DNA from: Atrichornis clamosus
Taxonomy: Eukaryota > Chordata > Aves > Passeriformes > Menuridae
Assembly (NCBI GenBank): GCA_013400975.1
Contig: WBMZ01002992.1
Span: forward strand, 1-64,000
Length of the DNA stretch: 64,000 bases
Direction of reading: 5' to 3'
The position numbers and the translations under genes are program-made. Every line of letters starts with the position of its first letter. Position 1 is the first letter of the stretch. Positions 46,437-58,602 of this stretch are shown one piece after another. The notes under the pieces were generated by a model. It saw only the letters and a list, made by a program, of their open reading frames with translations, was not told where the DNA came from and ran no database searches.

Positions 46437-46596
46437 TGATCTGAACAGCACAACGTTGGGACAAGTGGCCATCTACCAGCTGAGTGATGGTGGCTTGTCA
46501 CAGGGCAGCTCTCAGCAGGAGGAAATTGTGAAGCAAGGAAAGAGGCGAAGGCGACTCACGTTGGCCCAAGCCAAGAATGCATCCGTTAACTGGTGA
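46437..46596 (+). other. Candidate terminal coding exon, gene unknown
   Basis: A splice acceptor-like GGCTTCCATTGCAG ends at 46436. It is followed by an open frame of about 53 codons ending at TGA (46594-46596), with a strongly basic stretch KQGKRRRRLTLAQAKN near its end. I recognise no family. There is no matching upstream exon or nearby AATAAA before about 46,835 (GCAAAATAAAATTAAA). It may be a chance open frame. Confidence 0.25.
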
Positions 46597-46944
46597 CTGA
46601 TGGCTTGTTCCATAGCTTGTCACCCATTAAAATATTGCAGTTATATCCATGCTGATGTACTGCCAGTTGCACTAAAAATAGGCCAAGTGTGCAGCTTTTA
46701 AGTCCACGAGGAAAAGTAGTTTTCATGCATTTAAAATATTCGCCATGACTCACATTCCTTGCTCGGCTTTTCCATGCCCTCAGACAGCACATTTTGCCAG
46801 AGGTGTCCAGTTCACGCTGAAAGCATCCTCTGCAAAATAAAATTAAAGGTGCACTGTTCATCAAAACCTTGTGATGTGAGACCCCCTTCAGCCAAGGAAG
46901 TCCCGGGAGGGGAAGGAAGGTTGTGAGGGTGTTGTCAGGTGAAT

Positions 46945-47012
46945 GGTGAGGGGCTGTGGGGACAACAGGACCTTGGTGTAGATGCTGAGGGGCTGTGAGG
47001 ACAGCAGGGCCG
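46945..47012 (+). repeat. 39-bp tandem duplication
   Basis: GAGGGGCTGTGGGGACAACA at 46948 is echoed by GAGGGGCTGTGAGGACAGCA at 46987, a 39-base offset. There are about two copies. Confidence 0.8.
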
Positions 47013-47343
47013 TCGTGGGCTGTTCCTGTGGCCCTGTGAGGGTGGCATGGGCTGGGCAGGAGGGCAGTGCAAGGGTTGGCATGGAGTGAGCCTTCCCCGC
47101 AATTGGCAGCTTGAGCAGCTGGACTTGATGTGGTGATGTGGAGGGTCAGGCTGGGGGAAAGATGATTTTCATCTGCCTTTGGATCCCATTTATTTGGGAT
47201 TTATTTATTCACCAGGAGGGAAGTAGAGGGTTGTTGAAATGCACTTCCTTTGGAGAAGAGTAATTTCATCAGTCCTGCAAACAGACAGGAGAGGGAGGAG
47301 CTCTCTGGTGAGGGAAGGCTTCTGACTATTGATTTTGAAGCTA

Positions 47344-47437
47344 AATCAGAGAATTTTATATGAGTTTGGGTTGGAAGGGACCTCTAAAGTTCATCTAGTC
47401 CAACCCCCTTGCAATAAGCAGGCACATCTTCAAATGA
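47344..47437 (-). mobile_element. CR1 LINE 3' fragment
   Basis: AATCAGAGAATTTTATATGA, TTTGGGTTGGAAGGGACCTC and CATCTAGTCCAACCCCCTTG in antisense mark a short tail. Confidence 0.85.
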
Positions 47438-47845
47438 AAAATGTTTCATTTAAATACATACAAACACAAAAATTGTCAGTCAGAAAATCAGTGAGGTGCT
47501 CATCCTCCTGAGCAGCCTCTGTAACAGAGCCATCATCTTCTCTGCCATTCCTTTTTTACCTGCTGGAACAGGAGGGGAAGAATAGTTTTTGTCTGACATC
47601 AGATGTTTATAGATAACTGATAAATTTAAATTAGCCATCCAGGCTCTTTCTACATCAGACAAGAGAAGAAGGAACTTCCAGGGGCCAGCTCATTTTCTGA
47701 TGACATTTTTTAGGCAGTTGTGTGGGATTCAACCATGTATTAGTAGATTTTTGACCTTCAGGTAAAATGTAGCAGTTGAACCCATGAACTGTATATTTTA
47801 CAGATCACTGACCATTTACTCTACAGTCCTTGAATTTTAGTTTTC

Positions 47846-48050
47846 TCTCTTCTTTTCTTTTCTTTTCTCTTCTTTTTTCTTTTCTTTTCTTCTCTTTTCT
47901 TTTCCTTTCTTTTTTTTTTTTCTTTTCTTTTCTTCTCTTTTCTTTTCCTTTCTTTTTTTTTTTTCTTTTCTTTTCTTCTCTTTTCTTTTCCTTTCTTTTT
48001 TTTTTTTCTTTTCTTTTCTTCTCTTTTCTTTTCCTTTCTTTTCTTTTCGT
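47846..48050 (+). repeat. 43-bp polypyrimidine minisatellite
   Basis: The landmark TTCCTTTC recurs with its CC at 47904, 47947, 47990 and 48033, exactly 43 bases apart. Each unit is TTTTC-type sequence (CTTTTCTTTTCTTCTCTTTT) plus a 12-T run. The tract is almost pure pyrimidine on the + strand. The lysine-rich frames on the minus strand are its by-product. Confidence 0.92.
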
Positions 48051-49244
48051 CAAACACTGCTTGCCCCTCTGTTCCTGAGATGCTGGTGCAGATCCCTCAT
48101 TTTTTGGCCCCGAGGACATTTGCCACCTGTCTCTGATGCATTGATGAGATAATTCCCCTGACTCTGCCTCACAAAGCTGTTTGCCATGTTCATTAACATA
48201 ATTACTTCCCTGCATGATCTAATGCCTGTGATAAAAGTCTCTGCTCCTCCTGTTGGAAGCCACAGCGGTTGAAAACTCGGTAATAAAAGTCACCAGTACG
48301 GGTGACTTAACAAATGACTTTCCCCTGAACTATTTGGTTTGGCAGAGCTCCCTTTCCCTGTGCGGAGTTTTTTCCCGGTGTGGAAGGCACTGAAAACTCC
48401 TTTGGTGAGCTCACCTTGGTTGTTTGCCTCGTGGTGGCCAAGAGCTGAGGTAAGAGGAAACTCCCTCCATTGCATGGGATAATATCCGTTCCTGAATGCA
48501 AGCACGACATTCACTTCTGGAAGTGATGCTGTGAAGGACCAGAAATTGGTTTTTAAGAAGATTTTTTTGTGCCTTTCCAAGTCCTGTGAGTTATGTGCTT
48601 TGACTGGGACTGGATTCTCTTTAACAAAGGGCTTCCATTCCAGTTATTTTGTGCCTATTTCTGCCGCCTGTGGAAGTTATTTCACAACTGGAAAATAAAT
48701 CTTGCAGTAAGAGCTCACAAACTCTCTGTGCCCTGCTGCAGTCCTGAGGGGGATTGGTTGATTGCTGTCTTTAAAAGGACATCACTGACAGGGAGGGATT
48801 GGGTGCTAAATGTGCTCTTTAATCTGGACAAGAGCACAACAGAGCCAGGAGAAAAATATTAAAGGTGAGGGTGATTCACTTATTAGAGCAAACTCTGAAG
48901 AGATTTACTGTTCTGTCTCTTGAAGTTTGTGATCAGCTCTAAACATGTGTTCAGTACCTTTTCACACAGTCTGGGGTATTTTAAACATTTGTATGGGACT
49001 GGCAGGACACACAAGGTGCTCAGTGTCTACTGAAGTGGCAGCTGAACACTCAGTGGCAGAGCCCCACGGCTCCCAGATACCACTACAAGCCTGAATTCAG
49101 GCAACTAAATTATACCCCTGGGCTCTGATAATGGATTTAGGGAAGAAGCCGGTACTTTTAGGGAGCAGTGTTTGACCTATTTATGCGTCCTCTTAAGGAT
49201 GATGTGAATTGTCCCCTTGCCTGATTTCATGTGGGACGAGGGGC

Positions 49245-49348
49245 TCAGACAGAGGCATCCACACCTAAGGGAACGCCTAAGGGAAGGGCTGGAATTGAAC
49301 CCTGACTCTCTCAAATCCATCTCCATTGCCTGTCCCACAAGACCAATC
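49245..49348 (-). mobile_element. tRNA-derived SINE relic, MIR-like
   Basis: On the minus strand an A-box-like TGGTCTTGTGG (49335-49345) and a B-box-like GGGTTCAATTCC (49291-49302) are spaced as in a tRNA promoter. They are followed by a worn GATGCCTCTGTCTGAG resembling the MIR core block. It does not fold as a working tRNA. Confidence 0.5.
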
Positions 49349-50095
49349 AAAAGAGGGTCCCATTTTCTTTTATCCTGGCTGGGAAGTCCTGGTGACCTCA
49401 GAGCCTCAGCTCTGACTCGGCCATTTGATACCTCCTGTGCCAGGCAGGCAAATTGCCCTGACTCTGCAATCAGAGTAATTAGGAAAGCAGTGTTTTGAGC
49501 TACTGGCAACCCTCAGAATAAAACATTTCATTTGAATCAAAGTGCTCTGATCAAAGTTTGAGAATTAAGATAACAAAAGAGCAATTAGGGGAATTTTCCA
49601 AATGAAAAACTTGTGTGGGTGGAAATAGGTTCTTTCAAAAGTGTCATCAAAACCCCTGAACTCTTTAAGAATGCTGCTTTTCCTTTTGTTTTGAAATTGC
49701 TCACTTAGGAGAACAACACAGTAACAGGGGTGTATCATAGCTTGGTGTCACCCGCTCTTCTCCATCTCTCCATTCCTGAGAGCCAATGTTCCAAATCCCA
49801 GGATGGTGTGGACAGGTCCGTTTCCCAGGAGTGTGACCAGCACCAAGGTCTGACTGCTGAAATGTTCCCAGAAATGCCCAGAGCACTTCCAGGGACAAAC
49901 GCAAACCAACTGTGGCACAGCAAAGGTTATTCTCTTAGGCTCTCCCTGCTTTCTGCAGGTCAGGGGGTGCTGAAGGCTGGCTGTGTTGGTGGATGAGGAG
50001 CTGGACGTGCCCCAGCCACGTGCACCTGCAGTCCAGGAAACCAACTGTGCCCTGGGCTGCATCAAAGAAACGTGGGCAGCAGGTCAAGGGAGGGG

Positions 50096-50492
50096 ACTCT
50101 GCCCCTCTGCTCTGCTCTTGTGAGAGCCCACCTGGAGTGCTGTGACCTAAGAGACCTCAGAGCCCCTTCCAGGGCCTAAAGGGGCTCCAGGAGAGCTGGA
50201 GAGGGACTTGGGACAAGGGCTGGAGGGACAGGGCACAGGGAATGGCTTTGCACTGCCACAGGGCAGCATTAGATGAGATACTGAGAGGAAATTCTTCCCT
50301 GTGAGAATGGTGAGGCCCTGGCACAGGGTGCCCAGAGAAGCTGTGGCTGGCCCATCCCTGGAAGTGTCCAAGGCCAGGTTGGACGGGGCTTGGAGCACCC
50401 TGGGATAGTGGGAGGTGTCCCTGCCTGTGGCAGGGGGTTAGAACAAGATAAACTTTGCAGTCCCTTCCAACCCAGGCCATTCTGTGATTGAA
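50096..50492 (+). mobile_element. CR1 LINE (~395 bp)
   Basis: Coding-region end AGCCCACCTGGAGTGCTGTG, GGGGCTCCAGGAGAGCTGGA, then the 3' tail GTGAGGCCCTGGCACAGGGT to CAGGCCATTCTGTGATTG. It is non-coding. Confidence 0.94.
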
Positions 50493-53400
50493 AAATAAAT
50501 AAACGTGGAAAGACTCACAGGGGCTGAAAAGTTCCCTAATGGGCTCCAGCAGAGTGTGAATTGTCCCACTTTGCAGTGCTGCCTTGTGAAAGAAAGAACC
50601 CGAGGGTGGAAAACAAAGGAAATCAAGCCTGGAAAATAGTGCAGATTGCACCTTGCTGCAGGCAGAGAAGTTTTCACTGTAAGACACCCTGTCTCGGGTT
50701 GATCAAAAAGCCTCTGCCTCACTGACAAGTGAAGTGATTTTCCGGGTTCTGGGAAAAAAGAGATGAACTTTCAGTGAATGCCTCTGAGCACAAACGAGTG
50801 CAGAGCCAGGAGTTGCTCTGACTCTAATGATTCCAGCTCAGGCTGAAAGCATCCCACTGCTCAGAGAGGGATCCAGACCTGCCACTGCTGGGATCGTGCA
50901 GCAGGAAACAGCTCCTTTGGATGGAATGTGCTTCAAGATCATCCTCTTACGCAATTGGGATGATTTTATAAACCTGTTCCTGAGGTCAGGGAGAAAACAG
51001 CACACCTGAGGTCTCTAGGAAACACTGGATTCCATTCCATCGTGTGCTCTGTGAGTGAGGGAGGTGCAGTGGCCTTGTGGAGTCCCAGTTGCTTCAGTGG
51101 AGGGACCTGGTGGGGTAATCAGGCTCAGAATTCCCAGGAAGGTAATTTTCCCCCCATTGACCATCACTTTGTGCTTTTCTTGCTGTAGCTGAGCACCCGT
51201 CCTCAGCACAGAGATGTTTTATTTCTCAGCTCCAAGTACTGGGAATGGGAAAGAGCCTGGTATTCCCTTCAGAGCTGGAGAAGGAGGGTACCTTTCCCCT
51301 CGTCCTGTGATGTGGGGATACAGTGAGATGGAAGAGGAGGGTCTGGTCCCCTCATGTGTTGTGGTGGGGAGGGACAGGGACACGATTCAAAGTGAGGATT
51401 TAATCTTAATTTTATGCATCTAAAAATCAGATGAGTTCCTGCATCTGAATTCCTCATCCTGGGATCCCTTTATAACCAATAGCTCTGGGTAAACTCTTCG
51501 AAAGGGTCTTGGTCAGACTGACCTCAGCTTCTTATTTTAGGGTGAAGTGAATTTCCCTCTGGATTTGACCATTTGTCTCTCTTGACTGTAGAAGGAGACT
51601 GGGGGGAGAATCAGGCTTAAATATCTGTGTTTGAGACATGTCACACCCAGAAGCAGGTTCCCACCCTCATCTTCCCCACTGCCATCAGAGCTGCACCTAT
51701 CCCAGGTTTTCAGGACAGGAAGAGTTGCAGAGAATTTAGCCCATAGCACATTGCAGCATCCAAAATACCCACTGTATCTTTAATCTTTTGTGTGCTAGTG
51801 CAAGTCTAGACAAACCAGGGCAGCTTGTGCTGAGCTCAGCTTCCTGCTGATCCTCCAGAGTACTGAAAATTACATGAGGAACAGTGAACAGGATTTGATT
51901 TTGTTGTGGAAGGGGCTTCCTGAATTTTCAACACCAGGCTTTCAACTTGGCAAGTGAAGAGACCCCTGGAATAGGTGAGGGACTCATCTGAGAGAGATTC
52001 TGTCATAACTGATTGTGTACAAACACATTCAACTTCCACAAAACATAAAAGTCAAGCAGCCAAAACCGAATGAATGCAATGAAGGTGCTCACCTATTTGG
52101 GATGGAGGTATGAGGTTCTTATTCTTCCTGCCCTGCTCTCCTTTTATCCTTATTTTCCCATTAGTGGAGATAAAATTGGGAAAGGAAAAATAAGAGGAAA
52201 CCAATCACCCAAAATGCTGAATAAGCTGGAAGCAGTTCCCCCCTGAGAGCTGTAATCAGAAAAGGGTTTTAACACTCTCCCTCCAGTCCTTTCCCTGCCT
52301 GCTGTTCAAAGTGCATTTGGAAATTGTGATTATATCACCAGAGGCACCTCTAACAGTGATGCATATCAATCCTAAAATGCCCCTCTCTGCTGGGAATACA
52401 AGATGGACTTATCCATCTTCATCAAAACAAATCAAGGGCCTTTGTAAAAAAAGATTTCCAGCCATAGGTCACCACGTCGTCTTGAAGCTGCAATTTAGGA
52501 AGAAAAATGTGATTAAACTTCTCTCAGTTTCTGATACGGGGGTATGTGCAAGAGTGTGGAGTTGCACATGGCCTCAACATGCCTTGAGGGAATTTTGTGT
52601 GTTCCTAGAGAGGCAATAAAGCCAATTCAGTTACTCCCCTGTTAATTGTGTTAGAATTCGGGCCTCGCTGAACCAACGTGATCAGGAGTGATCACAGACT
52701 CCTCAGGAGTGGTACCCAGGAGCTAGAAAGCTGGGAAAGCATCCTGTGCTATTCCTTTGATTGCATCAGGATGAGATGAGAGGGTGAATAGGGAGCTGAA
52801 GGGATGGAGACATCACAGCTCTGACACATAACTCAGACCTTACGATATCGAAACCGAAATTCCACAGAGAAAATGAGGCTTCCTTGGAGCAGGGCTGGAG
52901 CTGTCTGGAGCTGTCTGGAGCAGCTGTTTGAGCACCACCAAGGGAAAAGCAACGAGCTCCTGTAGGGCACTGTGGAGGCTGAGACCAAGCAGGGAAAGCC
53001 CGAGATGCTCCTGCCAGAAAAGAGGGCAAGTCTGGCTGCCAGCTCTTCACCAAGGAAATGGCTGGCTCACGCCAACCAAGTTAATTCCTAAAGGTATCCA
53101 GTGATGGAGAGACGCTGAGAAACTGGCTCTCTGCTGGTTCTGGGGGGGAGTTCAGGAGGGTTTTGAGACTGAGGCTGAAAAGCACGAAGAACCAGGAAGG
53201 TTTGGGTGCGCAGTAGGGCAGAAGGGGAGAGGGGAGGACACCGGTGTTCAGTCAAAGAGGAAGGAAGAGGAGAAGTCACCCCTTTTCTGAGCATGGGACT
53301 GGGAGAGGAAACCACGACAGCAGGGCCTGGATGGGAATTATTTCAGAAACTGTTCAAAGTTTTGGGGCCCCAGTGCTGGTGGCTCTGGATGGCAACTCCA

Positions 53401-54639
53401 GAGCACCCTCCGGCAAGAGGTTCATGCCTTTCACTCTTCTTCATGGCTGGAGAACTCTGCCTCAGGCCTTTTTAACAAATACATTTGATAAAACTCTAAC
53501 ACTTGTACAGCAGTGCTGGCTCAAGTCAGCTGTGCCACACCTTAACAGCCAGTGGTATCTTCTTCCCAGCTTATCCCAGGTCAAACAGTTATGAATTCTT
53601 CTCCTCACTTGCTCAGGGTGGAAAAGAAAACCCAAACACTCCCTTCTCCAGAACCTCATCTAAATCTCACCTCTTTACATTTAAAAAAAAATCCCTGTCA
53701 TCCTAGCATTATCTGCCCACCTTAAAAAGTAGTTCTCCCTCTTTCATAAGCTCCCTTTGGATCTGGGATGGGCTCAACACATTTTCTTGCCAATAGGAGT
53801 CAGATCAACATCCTTTGGGGACAGCATTCACAGGGAGTTATGTGGAGGCTTTAGGAGGTGCCCATGTCTCTGTCCCCTTCTCCAGGGATGAACTCCCTGC
53901 TGTGAGCAAGGCTGGTGGGTGTCATTAGGAAAAGCACAAAGACCCCTGAAGAGCATCCCATCATGGAACAAGGAGTGGTGCTGTCCCTCAGTGCCTCATT
54001 CCCCCTTCCTCCTCCTGGTTCTAGCAGCAGGAATGGTAGAGATGGATGATTTTTACCCTCTTGGACCCGTGCATTTGCACACATTTTAATCCCGAGCTGA
54101 TCTGCTGTTTGAAGAGCTGTTTCCTGCCTCCAGTTTCTTTTGGCCTGGGCATTTATCTCTATTTCCCACAGAAGGGCCGAGGGTAATGTGCAGATCCCAG
54201 GCTGAGCAGTGTACTGCAGATTCTGGGGACAGTTACTATGACAAATGCACGGGGCCTGTTCGGATGAAAAGTGCTGCCTGTAGAGATACTGTCACAAGGA
54301 TGGATGAGTGCATTGGCTCGTCCTCTTTCCCTTTTGTTGTTGGGTGCCAGCTCTGGAAAGGATTCTCAGCACAGAGAGAATTGGCTTCCAATCTCGTGGT
54401 TTTGGCTTTTTTTCCCCGTATCAGCCACCTCTTTTTGTCTAGGTTAGAAACCTTGGAGTCACTCTGAATGCTACCACATTTCCAATAGTCATTAAAAATC
54501 AAAACCTTAATGCCATTTCAACTGTGATTTTGGGAGCAGCTGAAGAATGAAAGTAGTAATGAAAACTGAATGTGTTGTGACACCAGAGAGACCACCTGGT
54601 GTCTTGTCCTCCTCCCTGGAAGTTTGCTGTGGGGTACGC
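50493..54639. other. Intergenic stretch, free of CR1
   Basis: This 4.1-kb stretch has no CR1. It contains small duplications (GGAGCTGTCT twice at about 52,897), a palindrome ACTCCTCAGGAGT near 52,700, and a possible LINE reverse-transcriptase scrap at 54.44 kb. No gene is recognised. Confidence 0.65.
54443..54530 (+). mobile_element. Possible ancient L2/CR1-clade LINE scrap
   Basis: The + frame starting at 54443 reads VRNLGVTLN and continues open for about 29 codons. VRNLGV followed by a short polar turn is a hallmark of the L2/CR1/jockey-clade reverse transcriptase end. A stop lies directly before it and the partner motifs are lost, so chance resemblance is possible. Confidence 0.3.
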
Positions 54640-54860
54640 TTAGACGGGATATTATGAAGAAATTCTTCCCTGTGAGGGTGGGGAGGCCCTGGCACAGGTT
54701 TCCCAGAGAAGCTGTGGCTGCCCCATCCCTGGAAGTGTCCAAGGCCAGGTTGGATGGGGCTTGGAGCACCCTGGGATAGTGGGAGGTGTCCCTGCCCATG
54801 GCAGGGGGTGGCACTGGATGGTCTTTAACCATCCAACCCAAACCCTTTTATGACTGTGAT
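54640..54860 (+). mobile_element. CR1 LINE 3' tail
   Basis: ATTATGAAGAAATTCTTCCC, GGGGAGGCCCTGGCACAGGT, GGAGCACCCTGGGATAGTGG. The end has a small local change (TTTAACCATCCAACCC). Confidence 0.93.
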
Positions 54861-55964
54861 TTCTCTGAACTGATCTAAGGGGCTGATTGCAGACTGCACT
54901 ATAATTGTGCTTGAAGACATTGCAAATTTGCAGCCCAACTTCCTGTTGAAAACACCAGGGAAGCAGCAGAGGCAGTGGTGGATTTTTCAGGCTTCTGGTT
55001 CTTGCTGTACTCCCCAGACTTGGTGCAGCAGCACAGAGAGTTCAAGCAATCCCCCAGAGAAAACAGGCTCTCAGACAAATAGGAGAGAAATGAATGTTTG
55101 CTTAAAATGCTAAACATACCCTAATTAGTAAATAGAGTGTAATTCAAATAAGGCTCAAGAATTCCTGCATGACACTGTTATGCCACTTGTGATATTTCTA
55201 TGTATAGTAGGAGAGATGAAAAAAACCCACCAAGCAGATGCAAATAAATGCCAAATGAAAGAAAGCTTTAGATTAAAAATGGAGACTTAGATTCAGCTGT
55301 TTCTTTGAAGATCATTTAGAATCGGCAGAAAATAAATCTTCCCAAACTTACTCAAATTCAGTTTCCCAAGGGTTTTTTTTTTCCACAGGTAGGAGCTTCA
55401 GCATGGACACAGCCCCAGCAACAGCCCCTCTTTTATTGTCACAGATATAAAATGTCATTAATTTATTGAGGTCAGCTGGGTGTTACTAACACCACACAAC
55501 CTTCACCTCTGGGAAGCACATCCCTATGACTCTTTACAGCACTGAGTTATCTTAGTTTGTACAAGACAAGCTGTTAATCATTTATTTGATTCTGTTTTCT
55601 GATCTAAGACCAAGGAAAGCCCGTGGCTCAGTTTTCACTCATGAACCTTTCACCCCTTGCTGACCATTTTCTGCTGACATTATTGAAATCAAGTGGGGGT
55701 GTCTGTTTGCTGTTATTTGTGCTCCAACTGGGTCACTGTGTACGTTTCTCTCTGAAACTCTGCTGTATTGCTAATTGCCAATCTTAATATACCCCCTGCT
55801 GGTCGCAGGGGAGGGCATGGCCTTGGTGAGAGTTTCTCCTCCACAGACAAGGTGAAGTCAATTTATATTCCTCCAGGTAAATTTGTGTCCTTCATTGCTG
55901 TGAGGAAAATCAGAATCCTTATGGGTAGTGGAAAGGGGCCATGCTGGAAGAAGTGGTTAGGGAC
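54861..55964. other. Intergenic stretch, unique
   Basis: Unique AT-rich DNA between two CR1 copies. I see nothing recognisable. Confidence 0.75.
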
Positions 55965-56208
55965 AGAGGTTGTGGGCAAACTGAAAGAGGGGAAATTTAG
56001 GTTAGATATATGGAAGAGATTCTTGGCTGTGAGGGTGGTGAGGCCCTGGCACAGGCTGCCCAGAGAAGCTGTGGCTGCCCCATCCCTGGAAGTGTCCAAG
56101 GGCAGGTTGGACACTGGGATAGTGGAAGGTGTCCCTGCCCATGGCAGGGGACGAAACTGAATTATCTTTAAGGTCCCTTCCAACCCAAACCATTCTATTC
56201 CATGATTT
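55965..56208 (+). mobile_element. CR1 LINE 3' tail
   Basis: GAAATTTAGGTTAGATATAT, GAGGCCCTGGCACAGGCTGC, then a gap after GGTTGGACA where about 20 consensus bases are missing. The end is CATTCTATTCCATGATTTCA. Confidence 0.93.
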
Positions 56209-58350
56209 CATGACTGAAGACCCCCAAGCCGTATGCAGTGCTTATATCCATGGATTCCCAGGTGTGGGGGCACTCCTGGAGGTTCCTTGCACACCTGCAC
56301 TTGTCAGCCTACGCGCAACCCATCGCTTTGTCACCGTTCTGTCAGCGTGGCGTTTGCTCTGCCACGCCCCGCCTGAGCTGGCACAGGCTCAGGAGGGCAT
56401 TACAAGCTGGGCAAGGCAGGCAGGACAGGAATGAGGGCCAGTGTCATTTGGGGCCCCTCTCCTCCCCACGGGGTCCCTGCTGTCTCAGGGGTCAGGCTGC
56501 AGGAGGGTGCGAAGGGAAGCACCGAACAAACCACAGGGGCTGCTAAATTAACTTCCCCCACGTCGTTTTAAGGGATTTTTCTCCTGCTGTTTCTGACACT
56601 GAAAAAGTCTTTCCACGTTGGACTTCACATCTTAAGACTTTAATTATTTATGACCCTCTATCAGCTGAAGGGAAGCAGATCATGTTTTATGGATGCCCTT
56701 CCTTCAGATTAAACGCAGGCTGGATGGCTCTTGGAGCATTTCCATTCACTCCACTTTGTCAGGGATTGCAAGGCTTGTGCCAGCCCTCCCCATTGCAGAA
56801 AATCCTGCAGATTTCCAGAGTTTTAGTTGGACAAGACATCTGCTTTTCAAGAAAATAAGCATTTTTCCCCTTTTTTTTTATAATAGAAACTGATAAATAC
56901 ACACACAAAAAAATGAAGGTAAAAAAGACAAAAATAAGTGAACTCAATTTGTCACAGATTCCTTTTATTCCCCATTTTTGTGTGTGCTGTTATATCACAT
57001 GTGATCTCTGATTGTGTGTGTCTAATGGGTTACTCCCCTACCTTTAATCAAGTGAACAATTGTAAAATCAGGGCAAAACGGCACAGGGAGATGCTCTGGG
57101 GCACTTTGGGATTTAGGAACATTTTGTAAAAGCAGTTGTAAACTCAGGGACTCGCCTTGTACCTTGTCCTTACAAAAGTGGGGCTGCTGCTCTGCCTGGT
57201 TAAGCAATAAATGGGGAAGTGTGTGAGAAAACACAGCTCCAAAATATTCAAAATGCTCCAGTTTCTCAGAGGCTGCTGCATGTCCAATACACAGAATTAT
57301 ATGCATATTATATGCCTACGTCTTGTGCTAATTAATATGCAGAAAGCAGCATCTTCTGCTCTTGTCTCTGGGGTCGTGTTCTCCAAACCCAGCAAACTGC
57401 ACGCGACTGCAGTGGGCAGCTCCAGGCACCTGGATTGCCTGGACAGGAGCAGCAGGATCTGGTGGCACAGAGGGAATTCCTGTGCTGCAGATGGTAGCTG
57501 CAAACCCACAGCCACGAGGGGGAAACAAGTCCATCTCCTCTTCCTGGGAAATTTGCAGCAATCGAGAGCTGCCTTTCTGATTTTTTTTTTTTTTTTGCAG
57601 ACTGACAGCAGAAGTTATGCATGCAGATAAAGTGCCTGTAGCTGCCCCAGTTTTTGGCAGCTTCAGGAAAATCTGGACAAGAGAGGAGGGATGGTTTTGC
57701 TGTGCCTCATCCCAAGCCTGAGTTTTGTGTACACGAGGTAGATGGGGGTCGAGCTGTAGGGAGGGTCCTTGCAGTCTTTGCAGGTGTGTGGATAAGAGAT
57801 TTGGACACGAGGTTTCTGCTCACTGGGGAAGGTGCCGAATTCCGGGCAGGTCCCACCAGCCTTGAAGAGCTGTGTTAGAGGGTGAGTGGAGCGGTGGTGG
57901 GAGCTGCAGGGACCCCAGCTGGGATGGGTGCAGCCAGACACCAAGCCTTCTTCCTGAGGCTCTGCCTGACCCAGTAACGTCAGCTTTGTGGGGCAAAGCA
58001 GATAAGAAAGGTCTCCATCCAGAGCTTGGCCTCATCCATGAGCTCCAGGGCATGGTTCCAGCAGAAGGAAGCTGTCCAGGGAGCTGGGAATATCTCCCGT
58101 GAGGGCTGCTTTATCTAATCCAAGGCTGCCCCTCTTTTCTCCTGCAAGGACAAAGCTTCCTGGTCACTCCTGCTTGCAGGCCTGTCGAGTGGCACGAGTT
58201 GGAGGAGAACTGACCCACAGGGAGGGCGGTGCCTCGGCCTGGCCAGGAGTGGCCCCTTGCTGGTCCCTGGCCATGAGCCACAGGCAGCTGAGCTGAGTCT
58301 GGTGCCGGCAGTGCTGGGAAAGGCACACAGGGGCTTGAGGAAGTGGGATT
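56209..58350. other. Intergenic stretch
   Basis: This stretch includes a CpG-richer pocket with a GC box (CCACGCCCCGCC, about 56,360-56,372) and an AT-rich unique block with homeobox/POU-like words (57,210-57,345). A T-run before GCAG lies at 57,580-57,600. No gene is recognised. Confidence 0.65.
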
Positions 58351-58602
58351 GATTCACAGAATGGTTTGGGATGGAAGGGACCTTAAAGAGCATCTCATTC
58401 CACCCCCTGCCATGGGCAGGGACACCTTTCCACTATCCCAGGTGGCTCCAAACCCTATTTAATCTGACTTTGGACACTTCCAGGGATGGGGCAGCTACAC
58501 CTTCTCTGGGCACCCTGTGCCAGGGCCTCCCCACCTTCACAGGGAAGAATTTCTCCCTAATATCCAATCTAAACCTTCTCTCTTTCAGCTTAAAGCCATT
58601 AT
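58351..58602 (-). mobile_element. CR1 LINE 3' tail
   Basis: The antisense tail runs from GATTCACAGAATGGTTTGGG through CCCTGCCATGGGCAGGGACA to AATATCCAATCTAAACCTTC. Confidence 0.94.

Larger units (their letters stand above)
46246..50095. other. Intergenic stretch
   Basis: This stretch contains a candidate exon (46.4 kb), a 39-bp tandem duplication (46.95 kb), a CR1 fragment (47.3 kb), the 43-bp polypyrimidine repeat (47.85 kb) and a minus-strand MIR-like relic (49.3 kb). The rest is unique. No confirmed gene is seen. Confidence 0.65.

Noticed and set aside
47805..48215. Lysine-rich 136-codon frame on the minus strand
   Set aside because: It is the translation of the 43-bp polypyrimidine repeat, not a gene.
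49291..49345. A functional tRNA gene
   Set aside because: The boxes are present but no acceptor stem or anticodon arm can be formed; a SINE relic fits better.
50157..50687. 176-codon frame on the minus strand
   Set aside because: It reads mostly through the antisense of a CR1 tail.
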